Assembly: GCF_900142765.1 (NCBI RefSeq)
Contig: NZ_FRCB01000006.1
Coordinates: 124,001-188,000, forward strand
Direction of reading: 5' to 3'
Length of the DNA stretch: 64,000 nt
Origin: Roseovarius litoreus
GTDB lineage: Bacteria; Pseudomonadota; Alphaproteobacteria; Rhodobacterales; Rhodobacteraceae
How positions within the stretch are numbered: position 1 is the first letter of the stretch; each line of letters begins with the position of its first letter. Both the position numbers and the translations under genes were made by a program. This document shows, one piece after another, positions 36,821 to 46,163 of the stretch. The notes below the pieces were generated by a model, which saw only the letters and a program-made list of their open reading frames with translations, made no database searches and had not been told where the DNA came from.

Positions 36821-38848
36821 ATGACAAAGACGAGAGTTGCAGTGGATGTCGGGGGGACGTTCACCGACGTCTGTATCATGGACGAAGAGACCGGGCAGAT
36901 CCGGATCGAAAAGACACCGTCCACCCCCGATGATCCCATGCGCGCCATCCTGACTGGCGTGTCGGATGCCAAGGTAAGCCTGTCCGACGTCACCATGTTT
37001 TCACACGGGACCACGGTGGCCACGAATGCGCTGATCACACGCAAGTTGCCGCGCGCGGCCATGGTCTGCACAGAAGGTTTCCGCGATGTTGTCGAGATCC
37101 GCCGCTCGAACAAGGAAGACCTGTGGGACACCTACAAGGATGTTGCCAAACCCTATATTCCGCGAAGGGACCGTCTGACCGTAAAGGAACGCGTGGACGC
37201 TGCTGGAAAGATCATCCAGGAGCTTGACGAGGATGAGGCACGCCGCGTCGCCGAGATCCTGAAAAAGCGCGACATAAAGGCGGTCGCGGTTTGCTTCATC
37301 AACTCGTATGTCAACAGTACGAACGAAGTGCGCATGCGGGCGATCCTGCGCGAGGTGATGCCGGATGTGCATATCTCGATATCGTCAGAAATCATGCCCG
37401 AAATATTCGAGCATGAGCGGTTCTCCACGACGATGGTCAATGCCGTCGTGTCGCCGGTGGTCGTCGATTACGTCTCGCGCCTCAGCGACAAGCTGACGGA
37501 CGGTGGATACAATCGGGACCTTCTTTTGCTGCACTCGGGCGGCGGGGTCATGACACCTGCCAGCGTCAAGGATTTCGCGGCGCGTCTTGCGGGGTCCGGC
37601 ATCGCGGCGGGGGCCATCGCCAGCCGTTTCATCGGCAATCTGTGCGGCTATGAGAACTCGATCGGTTTCGACATGGGCGGGACCAGCACAGATGTGTCGC
37701 TGACCTACCGCGGCGAATCCACGGTGACGAAGGACTGGTATATCGAATACGGCTATCCGATCCGGTTTCCCAGCATCGAGGTGCTGACAATCGGGGCCGG
37801 CGGGGGATCTCTGGCCTGGAAGGACGAGGGGGGATCGCTGCGCAACGGGCCACAATCCGCCGGAGCCTATCCGGGGCCTGCCTGCTACTCCAATGGCAAC
37901 GAGGTGGCGACCAACAGTGATGCCAATGTTGTCTTGGGCCGACTAGGACATAGCCTTGCCGGCGGCGACATCACTCTTGATCCTGCACTGGCCGAAAAGG
38001 CTGTGCGCGAGACAGTCGCAGAACCTTTCGGCATGGAACTTCACGAGGCGGCAGAGGCGATCATTGACGTGGCCAACGCCAATATGGCCAACGCGGTGCG
38101 CCTTCTGTCGATCAGCCGCGGACATGACCCGCGGGATTTCGCGCTGATCGCCTTTGGCGGTGCAGGCGCCCTGCATGGTGCTGCGGTGGCAAAAGAGCTG
38201 TCCATTCCTGTCGTGATCGTGCCGCCCAACCCGGGCGTCACCTCGGCGATGGGATGCCTGCTGGTCGATATCCAGCACGACTTTTCCGACAGTTTCATGG
38301 CGGATGCAGCGACCACGACGCCGGAAGACCTGGAAGCCGCATTTTCAAGGATCGAGAAAGAGGCTGTGGCACGGTTGCGCCACGAAGGTGTCGCGCCCGA
38401 AGACACCGTTTTGCAACGCTCGGTCGAGATGATGTACCAGGGACAGTGGCGGTCGCTTTCCGTCTCGGCTCCGTCCCCGATCACGAGCACGAAGGACCTC
38501 GTGCAAGGTTTTCACAACGAGCATGAGCGCGAATACAATTTCCGTCGCGAAGACGCACCCGTCAGTATCTTCCGTGTCGGCGTCAAGGCGACCGGCATCG
38601 TGCAGAAGGCCAAGCTTCCGTCCTTCGAGGTCGTCAAGCACGCACCCGAACCATCAGGCACCCGCGCGGTTTGGTTCAAGGGGGAAAAATGCGAGGCCGC
38701 GATCTATGACCGCGCCAAGATGAAGGCGGGGGCTGAATTTACCGGGCCCGCCATTGTCGAGCAGATCGACTCGACAGTCGTCGTGCCGCCCAAGGCTACG
38801 GCCAAGGTCGACCAATACATGAACATTCTTATTCGCGTGAAGGACTGA
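36821..38848 (+). CDS. hyuA: hydantoinase/oxoprolinase family protein, HyuA subunit
   Basis: A 675-residue ATP-binding subunit of an ATP-dependent amidohydrolase (N-methylhydantoinase, 5-oxoprolinase, acetophenone or acetone carboxylase relatives). It has VDVGGTFTDVC at the N-terminus, FSHGTTVATNALI, GFDMGGTSTDVSLTY in the middle and IGAGGGSLAWKDEGG. It uses ATP to activate a lactam or ketone. The subunit B gene follows after 3 bases. Within this locus, hydantoin- or lactam-type ring opening fits best. Confidence 0.88.
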   Translation: MTKTRVAVDVGGTFTDVCIMDEETGQIRIEKTPSTPDDPMRAILTGVSDAKVSLSDVTMFSHGTTVATNALITRKLPRAAMVCTEGFRDVVEIRRSNKEDLWDTYKDVAKPYIPRRDRLTVKERVDAAGKIIQELDEDEARRVAEILKKRDIKAVAVCFINSYVNSTNEVRMRAILREVMPDVHISISSEIMPEIFEHERFSTTMVNAVVSPVVVDYVSRLSDKLTDGGYNRDLLLLHSGGGVMTPASVKDFAARLAGSGIAAGAIASRFIGNLCGYENSIGFDMGGTSTDVSLTYRGESTVTKDWYIEYGYPIRFPSIEVLTIGAGGGSLAWKDEGGSLRNGPQSAGAYPGPACYSNGNEVATNSDANVVLGRLGHSLAGGDITLDPALAEKAVRETVAEPFGMELHEAAEAIIDVANANMANAVRLLSISRGHDPRDFALIAFGGAGALHGAAVAKELSIPVVIVPPNPGVTSAMGCLLVDIQHDFSDSFMADAATTTPEDLEAAFSRIEKEAVARLRHEGVAPEDTVLQRSVEMMYQGQWRSLSVSAPSPITSTKDLVQGFHNEHEREYNFRREDAPVSIFRVGVKATGIVQKAKLPSFEVVKHAPEPSGTRAVWFKGEKCEAAIYDRAKMKAGAEFTGPAIVEQIDSTVVVPPKATAKVDQYMNILIRVKD

Positions 38849-38851
38849 GGT

Positions 38852-40813
38852 ATGAACAGCACAACCAATCAGGAACTGGACCCGGTCACATTCGAGGTTC
38901 TCAAGAATTCTTTCATTACCTCGGTCGACCAGATGGCCGAGCAGATGCTGCGGACTTGCTATTCCTTCGTGATCTACAACCGTGATTTCTCGAATGGTCT
39001 GCATGACGCCGAAGGAAACTGCGTTGCGCAGGGCAATTCTGACATCGCGGTGCATGTCGGAACCTTGCACTATACCTGCAAGGACGTGATCCGTGTTTTC
39101 GAAGGCGATATGTATCCCGGTGATGTCTATGCGATCAACGATCCATATGCAGGCGGTACCCACTTCAGCGACGTGCGCCTGATCCGCCCGATCTTCGACG
39201 AAGAACAGCTGATCGGTTTCTCGCAGTCCAACGGGCACTGGTCCGATCTGGGTGGCTCCGTTCCGGGGTCGTTCAACGTCGCGGCGCATGAGATGTTCGG
39301 CGAAGCGGTGCGGATCACACCTGTCCGGCTGTTTCACAAGGGCAGGTTCTGTGCCGATGTAGCGAATATGATCGCGGCCAATACGCGCGATCCCGCGTCG
39401 ATCATCGGCGACATCCATTCACAGGCCCAGGCGACACAGGTGGCCGAACGCGAACTTCAGCGACTGGTGGCCAAATATGGACGCGATCAAGTCACCCAAG
39501 GCATGGGCGCGGTGCAGGACTATGTCGAACGCGCGGTGCGTCAGCGCATATCGGACTTGCCTGACGGGACTTGGGAGGCTGTGGATTATATCGACCGTGA
39601 TCCTGGTGCAGGCGAGGGAATGATCCCGATCCATATCAAGATGACAATCAAGGGCGACCGGATCGTTTATGATTTCGAGGGCAGCCACCCGACCATCTCT
39701 TCGATCTACAATTCCGCGCATGGCGCCACGTTTTCGGCCGTGGTCGCCGGGATGAAGACATTTTTCCCCGACTTACCGCTCAATAGCGGGTTTTACCGCA
39801 TGGTCGAGGTCAAGGCTCCGAAGAACAGTGTCGTGAGTGCGGAATGGCCCGTTGCGGTGACGGGCTTTCTGATGCCGTTCGAAAAGATCATGAACGCGAT
39901 TTTCGAAATGTGGTCACAGATCATGCCGGAGCGCGCCATCGCCTGTGCCTTCAACCTGGAATATCTGCTCGCCGGTGGGAACGATCTGCGCAAGCCTGAG
40001 AAACCCATCTACATGTTTTACGAGTGGTTGCCCGGTGGCTGGGGCGGGCGCAATGGCAAGGATGGAAGCGACGTGACAACCGCCTGTTTCGGTACCGGCT
40101 TGATGTCGCAACCTTCGGAAGGCAACGAGCGCGTGAACCCGACGCGCGCCGATGAATTTCAGATCAAGCAGGACAGTCCTGGCCCCGGCAAATGGCGTGG
40201 CGGTGCTGGCGTGATCAAGGCGTCGACATTGCTGGAAGCTGAAAACACGGTCATTTCCTATATCTGCGACCGGGAACGCGCTGTTGTCTGGGGCGTCGAA
40301 GGTGGTTTGCCGTCGATGCCGCACGGTCTGATGATCGAGCATGCAGACACTGGCGAGGAAAAGTGGCTGGGTTCCGTATTCTCGAATTACAAGATCAAGA
40401 GCGGCGACAGGTTCACACGGCCCACCGCCGGGGGTGGTGGCTATGGCGACCCACTGGAGCGCGACCCGGAGCGTGTTCGTCAGGATGTGATTGACGAATA
40501 TGTTTCGGTCAAGCGGGCAGAACTCGACTATGGCGTGGTGATCAAGGTGATTGACGCCGACATGCTGGAATACGAGATCGACGAAGCCGCGACCGAAAAG
40601 GCCCGAGCGTATATTCGCCAAAACCGCGTGGGCTGGGCTCGAATGGACCCCGAGATCGTGTCTCGCATGTATCAGAACGGCGAAATCGACGAGATGGACG
40701 CGGTTCGCAGATATGCCGTCATCCTGGACTGGGGGACAGGCGAGATCATGGAGAACTCGACGCGGCAGTTCCGGGAGAGCTTTGAGAAGCGTTCCGTCGC
40801 GCATTGGAGCTGA
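38852..40813 (+). CDS. hyuB: hydantoinase/oxoprolinase family protein, HyuB subunit
   Basis: A 653-residue partner of HyuA, beginning LDPVTFEVLKNSFITSVDQM and containing NDPYAGGTHFSDVRLIRP and PTAGGGGYGDPLERDP. The second half (about residue 540 on) is an extra region with a long charged stretch that is longer than in many HyuB proteins of about 550-600 residues. Cotranscribed with hyuA. A hairpin follows the stop. Confidence 0.88.
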   Translation: MNSTTNQELDPVTFEVLKNSFITSVDQMAEQMLRTCYSFVIYNRDFSNGLHDAEGNCVAQGNSDIAVHVGTLHYTCKDVIRVFEGDMYPGDVYAINDPYAGGTHFSDVRLIRPIFDEEQLIGFSQSNGHWSDLGGSVPGSFNVAAHEMFGEAVRITPVRLFHKGRFCADVANMIAANTRDPASIIGDIHSQAQATQVAERELQRLVAKYGRDQVTQGMGAVQDYVERAVRQRISDLPDGTWEAVDYIDRDPGAGEGMIPIHIKMTIKGDRIVYDFEGSHPTISSIYNSAHGATFSAVVAGMKTFFPDLPLNSGFYRMVEVKAPKNSVVSAEWPVAVTGFLMPFEKIMNAIFEMWSQIMPERAIACAFNLEYLLAGGNDLRKPEKPIYMFYEWLPGGWGGRNGKDGSDVTTACFGTGLMSQPSEGNERVNPTRADEFQIKQDSPGPGKWRGGAGVIKASTLLEAENTVISYICDRERAVVWGVEGGLPSMPHGLMIEHADTGEEKWLGSVFSNYKIKSGDRFTRPTAGGGGYGDPLERDPERVRQDVIDEYVSVKRAELDYGVVIKVIDADMLEYEIDEAATEKARAYIRQNRVGWARMDPEIVSRMYQNGEIDEMDAVRRYAVILDWGTGEIMENSTRQFRESFEKRSVAHWS

Positions 40814-40820
40814 CATTGTC

Positions 40821-40847
40821 ATGGCCCGGCACATCCTGCCGGGCCAT
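40821..40847. terminator. hairpin between convergent hyuB and histidine kinase genes
   Basis: ATGGCCCGGCA and TGCCGGGCCAT form a perfect 11-bp stem with a five-base loop, 8 bases after the hyuB stop. No T-run is seen. Confidence 0.6.
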
Positions 40848-40995
40848 GTGCATTGGTCACGGCTGTCCAAGAATCTCCGTCTGTGAAGCGGGCAGGGCAC
40901 TTGCCCCGCACAGACATGTTCCTAGCCCCCCCGGAAAGCAGGCGATCCGGCAAATGGTGCAGGTGCGTGTCACCAACCGCTTGCCTGACAGCACT

Positions 40996-42360
40996 TCAAG
41001 ACTTGTGGATTTTGTCCGGAGAGGCCGTGTCGGGAACCATAGGCAGTTGGATCGATGCCTGAAACCCGTCGGGCGCATCGGCGCGTGGTGACACCAGAAC
41101 GAGGTCGCTTCCGATCCGCTCGGCGATGGCCGTGACGATGGCCAGACCCAGCCCGCTGCCCTCACTACTGGCGTTCGCGCGCTCGAAACGACCCGCCAGT
41201 CGGGCGATCGTGTCGCGCGGCACGACCGGGCCGTCATTTGCCACGCTCAGAAGACCGTCGCTTGTCAGGCTCACCTCGACCGGAGTGGTTTCCGCGCCAT
41301 GGCGCAAGGCGTTCTCCACAAGGTTTCGGCACAGGATGCCGAAAGCGTCTGGGTGGATGTCCGACAGGACAGGACTGTCCGGCAGGGTCAGGACGATGCG
41401 CCCCGGCGCGCAGGCGCGCGCCATATCCTCCACCATGATCCTCGCCACGGTCCTGATATCGGTGCCCCGGTCCGTTCTCAGCTGCCCGCCTTCCGCCCGC
41501 GCAAGCTGCATCAGGCGCTCGGAAAGCCGGGTCAGCCGCTTGAGTGTCGTTTCAATTTCCCGAGCGCGCGCGTCAATCGCCGGATCACGTGTTTCGGACC
41601 GAATGCGCTGTGCCTGCCCGATGGCGCCGGCCAGAGGCGTGCGGATTTCATGGGCTGCATTGGCCGCAAAGCTGCGTTCGGCCTCGAAGGCGTCGCGCAT
41701 CCGGGCAAGCAGCCCGTTGACCGTTGCCGCAAGGGGCGACAGCTCCGCTGGAAGGCCCTCGGCGGGGATTTCCGACAGGTCGCGTGCGCTCCGCGCCTCG
41801 ATCCGCGTGCGGAAATGGCGCAGCGGCGCGAGACTGAACCGCACAGTCAAAATGATGGCCACCAGCGCCACCGGCAGTACGATCAACAGTGGCAGGCTGA
41901 ATCCAACTTGGATTTCGCGCGCGACCTCGGCGCGATGCGTCAGCGGTTCGGCCACCGTGATCCGGATCGTCCCCCGCAGCGCCGCATCACTATACAGGCG
42001 ATGAGTGGCGGTCTGCTGAAACCCTGTCCCGTCATAGGGTGGGAAAATGGCCGGATCGGCCGCATGGGACTGCAGAAGAACACGCCCTTCGCTATCGCGC
42101 ACCACATAGGTGAAAAACTCGTCATGCGCGCGGATCGGGGTCAGTCGCTGCGTTATTCCCTGATCTTCCCGGCCGACGATGTCGGTTACCGCGAGCGGAA
42201 GGATGCGCTCTGCGGTTTCGCGCAGGGCGCTGTCAAAGACCTCGTCCATCTCGCCGCGGATCGTGACAGCTGTCACCGTCGCAGCCACAAGCCAGAGGAT
42301 TGTCAGCACAAGGCCAAGCGACAGCGCAAGCCGGGCCTGCAGGCTTGCCGGCCATCTCAT
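40996..42360 (-). CDS. sensor histidine kinase
   Basis: A 454-residue kinase with two membrane segments (about 10-33 and 156-175) around a 120-residue periplasmic sensor, a HAMP region, the HisKA box with His237 ([11 protein letters not shown]), and HATPase motifs ([19 protein letters not shown]). It resembles QseC/PmrB-type partners of OmpR regulators. It overlaps the regulator gene by four bases. Its nearest likely targets are the divergent PepSY genes. Confidence 0.9.
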   Translation of the reverse strand: MRWPASLQARLALSLGLVLTILWLVAATVTAVTIRGEMDEVFDSALRETAERILPLAVTDIVGREDQGITQRLTPIRAHDEFFTYVVRDSEGRVLLQSHAADPAIFPPYDGTGFQQTATHRLYSDAALRGTIRITVAEPLTHRAEVAREIQVGFSLPLLIVLPVALVAIILTVRFSLAPLRHFRTRIEARSARDLSEIPAEGLPAELSPLAATVNGLLARMRDAFEAERSFAANAAHEIRTPLAGAIGQAQRIRSETRDPAIDARAREIETTLKRLTRLSERLMQLARAEGGQLRTDRGTDIRTVARIMVEDMARACAPGRIVLTLPDSPVLSDIHPDAFGILCRNLVENALRHGAETTPVEVSLTSDGLLSVANDGPVVPRDTIARLAGRFERANASSEGSGLGLAIVTAIAERIGSDLVLVSPRADAPDGFQASIQLPMVPDTASPDKIHKS

Positions 42361-43016
42361 GGGCGCCCCAGACGGTAACCCATACCGCGCTCGGTTTCGA
42401 TGATCCCGGCTCCCAGTTTCTTGCGCAACCGGCTGACATGCACTTCGATCGTGTTGCTTTCCACCTCGGCGCCAAATTCATAAAGCTTTTCTTCAAGTTG
42501 CGCCTTCGACAAAAGCTGCCCGGGACGCGCAAGAAAGGCCTCGAACAACGCCCATTCTCGCGCGGTCAATTGCACCGGCTTGCCGTCGCGATGAACACTG
42601 TGCGCGGCAAGATCGACGTCGATGGGGCCATGGGTGATGATTGGGTTGGGGTTGCCACAATAGCGCCGCGCGACCGAGCCGATCCTCGCGGATAATTCGG
42701 CAAGGTCGAAGGGCTTTACGAGGTAATCATCAGCGCCCGCGTTCAACCCCTCGATCCGATCCGTGACCTGATCGAGGGCGGTCAGAATGATGACCGGTGT
42801 CACATCGCCCCGCAGCCGCAACGCCTTCAGAAATCCGATGCCGCGTCCATCCGGCAGCATAAGGTCGAGAAGGATCAGATCATAAGACGTTGCGCGCAGC
42901 GCATCATCCGCAGCGTCAAGCCTGGTGACCCAATCCACCGACCGGCCATCCGCCGCAATCTGGTCCCGCACGGCCGCGCCGAGCGTCGTATCGTCCTCGA
43001 TCAGCAGGATGCGCAT
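42357..43016 (-). CDS. OmpR-family response regulator
   Basis: A 219-residue regulator with receiver acidic pocket Glu7-Asp8-Asp9, phospho-acceptor Asp51 ([11 protein letters not shown]), Lys in [10 protein letters not shown], and a C-terminal winged helix ([17 protein letters not shown]). It is the first gene of the two-gene operon with the kinase and is divergent from the first PepSY gene across 143 bases. Confidence 0.92.
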   Translation of the reverse strand: MRILLIEDDTTLGAAVRDQIAADGRSVDWVTRLDAADDALRATSYDLILLDLMLPDGRGIGFLKALRLRGDVTPVIILTALDQVTDRIEGLNAGADDYLVKPFDLAELSARIGSVARRYCGNPNPIITHGPIDVDLAAHSVHRDGKPVQLTAREWALFEAFLARPGQLLSKAQLEEKLYEFGAEVESNTIEVHVSRLRKKLGAGIIETERGMGYRLGRP

Positions 43017-43159
43017 GGATGTCCCTTCCGTTTCGATGATCCACCTTTGGCGGCTATGGCTGACACAAAGCTGACGCTTGCGAGGACAGCTCTTCAGGTT
43101 CCTGTAAGTATGGTGACGCTTAATGGCCCCGAACAGATGCTCCACATTGAGTTTGTCCC

Positions 43160-43462
43160 ATGAAGAAGACATTGACAATTCTTGGTTTTATCGCGGTTTT
43201 TCCGGCCGGTGCCGCATTGGCGGATGATGATTGCTATGCGCCGATGGCGAATTGGCAGCCGCGCGAGACAGTCGCTCGGCTCGCCACCGAGAATGGCTGG
43301 ACGGTGCGTCGTATCAAGATCGACGATGGTTGCTACGAGATCGACGGCAGGGATGCCGCCGGGCGGCGCATCGAGGTGACGCTCCATCCCGAGACGCTCC
43401 AGATCATCGAGTTCGAATACGAAGACGATGATGATGACGACGACGACGATGACGATGACTGA
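43160..43462 (+). CDS. PepSY-domain periplasmic protein with poly-Asp tail
   Basis: A 100-residue exported protein: signal peptide ending at ALA (residue 21), two Cys in the mature part, one PepSY-like domain ([29 protein letters not shown]), and a C-terminal run of 12 Asp. The run is encoded by GAY codons and could vary by slippage. It is a paralogue of the protein at 44156-44545. It is divergent from the response regulator and overlaps the start of a decayed cytochrome b561 gene. Confidence 0.85.
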   Translation: MKKTLTILGFIAVFPAGAALADDDCYAPMANWQPRETVARLATENGWTVRRIKIDDGCYEIDGRDAAGRRIEVTLHPETLQIIEFEYEDDDDDDDDDDDD

Positions 43463-44075
43463 TGCAATCGATCACGCCGCCCGGCATATCGATACGGGTG
43501 CGTCCAGCAAGGTCCGGGTCTCGGACCCGGTCATCAGGATCTTTTACCGGGGTTTTGTCTAGACCGTTGCGCCGGCCTGGGCGAGCGCGCAAGAGCGTTC
43601 GAGGATAGACCAACTGTCAGGATACGCGGCCGTGGGACTTGTCGCGATCCGGCTGGTAGGGGCTTGGGCAAGCCGCCATGTGCGCTTCTCTCAATTCGTC
43701 AGCCCCCGGGGCAACTCTTGCCTATCTGCGCGACATAATCCGGCGGGCGCGGTCATGGTGCTGGCCTTGCTTGCAACGCGCTCCTGCGTTGCCGTCACCG
43801 GATTCCTCAAAGACGCACCCGGTCGCTTGGCAATGGTGCCGGCCATTCTGGCGATCTTGGCTCCCGCATGGGCGGACGAGGCGGGTGCCCACCGCGAATA
43901 CGGCGCGCAGGCCAAGGCCATGAGCGAGACACTCCAAGAGGCGCATGAGCTCTTCGCCAACCTGTTGCTCTTGCCGGTGTTGCGGCATGTGGGCGGTATC
44001 GTGCTGGCGTCTGTCCGCCATCACGAAAACCGGGCCACGCTCTCACCGGCGGAGCCTTTCCTGACGGCGACTTGA
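43455..44075 (+). pseudogene. decayed cytochrome b561-family gene
   Basis: From an ATG at 43455, overlapping the PepSY stop, one frame reads KVRVSDPVIRIFYRGFV and then a TAG at 43560. It continues in the same frame with LSGYAAVGLVAIRLV, SRHVRFSQFV, HNPAGAVMVLALLA, and LQEAHELFANLLLLPVL, ending at 44075. This order matches b561-type di-heme membrane cytochromes. Between 43700 and 43730 the family sequence PGATLAYLRDI appears in another frame, so compensating indels are present. Expected heme-binding His positions are altered (FHW is FYR; the His before LSGY is missing). The gene is inactive by both nonsense and missense changes. Confidence 0.8.
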
Positions 44076-44155
44076 CGTGGAAAGCGTCGGGCCGTCAGGA
44101 AACCCTCAGATAGTGGCGCCAAATTGGTCTCAGCAGCAAAAAAGGAGATACTGCC

Positions 44156-44545
44156 ATGAAAAAGACACTTATCGCCTTGACCCTTTTCGCCACCTTGCCA
44201 GCAGGCGCCGTGCTTGCGGATGACGATGATTGTTTCGTCCCCCGTGATCAATGGCAGCCGCAAGAGACCGCGATGCAACTGGCCCGGCAAAACGGCTGGA
44301 CAGTGCGCGAGTTCAAGATCGACGATGCCTGCTACAAGATCGAGGGACGCGATGCCAATGGCCGTCCAATCGAGGTGAAACTCGACCCGGGTACACTTCA
44401 GGTGGTCGAATTCGAGTATGAGGATTACGATGATCGCCGCGGCTCACTCAACTTGGCGCCTGCCAATCCCGTCGCGCCCTCGGTCTCGCCGCAGCGAAAT
44501 GGCTCTATGCAATCGGATGACAGTTCCCTGCGTCAGGTCAACTGA
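44156..44545 (+). CDS. PepSY-domain periplasmic protein
   Basis: A 129-residue paralogue of the protein at 43160-43462: signal peptide ending at VLA, then DDDDCFVPRDQWQPQETA and a PepSY-like domain, with the same Cys pattern. The C-terminus differs: a short acidic patch followed by a 35-residue Ser/Pro/Asn-rich tail. AAAGGAGA precedes the start. It lies 80 bases after the decayed cytochrome gene. Confidence 0.85.
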   Translation: MKKTLIALTLFATLPAGAVLADDDDCFVPRDQWQPQETAMQLARQNGWTVREFKIDDACYKIEGRDANGRPIEVKLDPGTLQVVEFEYEDYDDRRGSLNLAPANPVAPSVSPQRNGSMQSDDSSLRQVN

Positions 44546-45163
44546 CGACCTTCCCGGCCTTGCCTTGGCAGGGCCGGTGATTGGTTTCACGCTGCGACAG
44601 ACAGGTCCGTGACAGGACGCATGCGGTTGATGCCGGCAAAAAAAGACAGGAGCGTCGCTACCTCGCTGAGACGGTGGCGGCACCCCTTCGTCTTTTTATG
44701 CCGTAACCGGACGGCAGCATCGCGCCCTTGACAGCGGCAGAGCCGGGTGCCGTCCATGCGCCCGATATCGAACAAGCCCGACCAGCGGCGGCAACGCGTC
44801 TCTCCGCTCTGCCTTGGGCCATCGGTGACCATCCTGCCGGGGCCAGACTCATGGCGTGCAAACCGCGCGATAATGCAGCCGCTGCGCTTCTTCCCGGCCC
44901 TCGCTTTCATCGTTCCCCAAATACTCACCAAGGACCCCCCGTGGTACTGCCGAGACGCATCAGGCAGACGCATGCAGGCCCGACAAGACGTGTTGACAGA
45001 AAATGCCTTCAAATGACGGCAGGCCGATCCGAATGGCGCCTGAACAAGATGAAATAGCTTCAGTGCCGGGGCAGGCGGGTTTTGATCCGACGCCAAGGAT
45101 ACGTGCAGTCCCACGGTCTCATCTTGCCGGTCCCAAGGCGTCTGCGCCCTCGGCCCCCAAGCC
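44546..45163. other. 618-base stretch without a recognisable gene
   Basis: Frames open on both strands here give Arg/Ser/Cys-rich sequences that I cannot match to any family. 44901-44926 contains, on the minus strand, GAGTATTTGGGGAACGATGA, similar to intergenic repeats of Rhodobacteraceae. The stretch is probably non-coding or gene remnants. Confidence 0.5.
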
Positions 45164-46156
45164 CTATCCCACGGACAAGACGATTTTTCCGACATGCCCG
45201 CCCGCTTCCAGTTCGGCATGGGCGTCGCAGGCCCGGTCAAGCGGTTGGACCGAATGGATCACCGGCTTGACGGTGCCATTTTCCAGAAGCGGCCAGACCT
45301 TGCGCTGCAGATCTGCGGCGATCAGGCCCTTTTCTTGCGGCGTTTGCGGGCGCAGGGTGCTGCCGCACAGGCTCTGGCGCTTGCGGATCATCCCTTCGAT
45401 ATTCACCTCCGCCTGCCCGCCGCCCAGAAAGGCGATGATGACAAGCCGCCCTGCAACCGCCAGTGACGCAAGATTGCGCTCCAGATACTCGGCGCAGATC
45501 ATGTCAAGAATGACATCGACGCCGCGCCCTTCGGTCAGGCGCAGGATCTCTTCCTCGAAACGCTCCGTTTTGTAGTTGATCGCCTCGGTGGCGCCCAGAT
45601 CCCGGCATGCCCGACATTTCTCATCCGTACCCGCGGTGGCATAGACCTTCGCACCGAAGGCGCGGGCCAGCTGGATCGCCGCGGTGCCGATGCCGCTTGC
45701 GCCGCCATGGATCAGGACAGTGTCCCTCTCGGCCAACCGCCCGATCTGGAAGAGGTTGGTCCAGACGGTGAAGAAGGTTTCGGGAATGGCTGCGGCCTCG
45801 ATCGCCGTCAGGCCCGAGGGCCAGGGCAGTACCTGCTCTTCGGGCGCGACGCAATATTCGGCATATCCGCCGCCTGCCACCAGGGCGCAGACCTTGTCGC
45901 CATGCGAAAACCGCCTGACGCCTTGGCCGCAGGACACGATCTCGCCTGCGACTTCCAGCCCGAGCACTTCGGTGATGCCGGGAGGCGGCGGATATCCGCC
46001 CTGGCGCTGACGCAGATCAGGGCGGTTGACCCCTGCCGCTGCGACCCGGATCAGCACCTCGCCCGCGGCCGGTGCGGGAACGGCGATCCCGCGCGGTTGA
46101 AGAACCTCGGGGCCGCCGGGGCTGGTGGCGAAGATGGCTTGCATCATGTGGTTCAT
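45164..46156 (-). CDS. NAD(P)H-dependent quinone oxidoreductase (zinc-independent MDR family)
   Basis: A 330-residue medium-chain reductase with the N-terminal GroES-like domain (AAAGVNRPDLRQRQGGYPPPPG) and the Rossmann motif HGGASGIGTAAIQLA. It resembles the PIG3/TP53I3 branch of quinone oxidoreductases. It is the last gene of the TTT operon, 7 bases after the membrane-protein gene. Its role in the pathway may be enoyl or quinone reduction. Confidence 0.82.
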   Translation of the reverse strand: MNHMMQAIFATSPGGPEVLQPRGIAVPAPAAGEVLIRVAAAGVNRPDLRQRQGGYPPPPGITEVLGLEVAGEIVSCGQGVRRFSHGDKVCALVAGGGYAEYCVAPEEQVLPWPSGLTAIEAAAIPETFFTVWTNLFQIGRLAERDTVLIHGGASGIGTAAIQLARAFGAKVYATAGTDEKCRACRDLGATEAINYKTERFEEEILRLTEGRGVDVILDMICAEYLERNLASLAVAGRLVIIAFLGGGQAEVNIEGMIRKRQSLCGSTLRPQTPQEKGLIAADLQRKVWPLLENGTVKPVIHSVQPLDRACDAHAELEAGGHVGKIVLSVG

Positions 46157-46163
46157 GGATGAT

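Noticed and set aside
43514..43530. Hairpin CCGGGTC/GACCCGG after the first PepSY gene as a terminator
   Set aside because: It lies inside the coding remnant of the cytochrome gene and has no proper T-run.
43404..43613. A small minus-strand frame opposite the poly-Asp coding repeats
   Set aside because: Its end is the complement of the GAY repeats and the rest is opposite the b561 remnant.
44587..45240. A 217-codon minus-strand frame in the gap before the quinone oxidoreductase gene
   Set aside because: No recognisable domain, unusual amino acid composition, overlap with the 3' end of the oxidoreductase gene and no convincing ribosome binding site.
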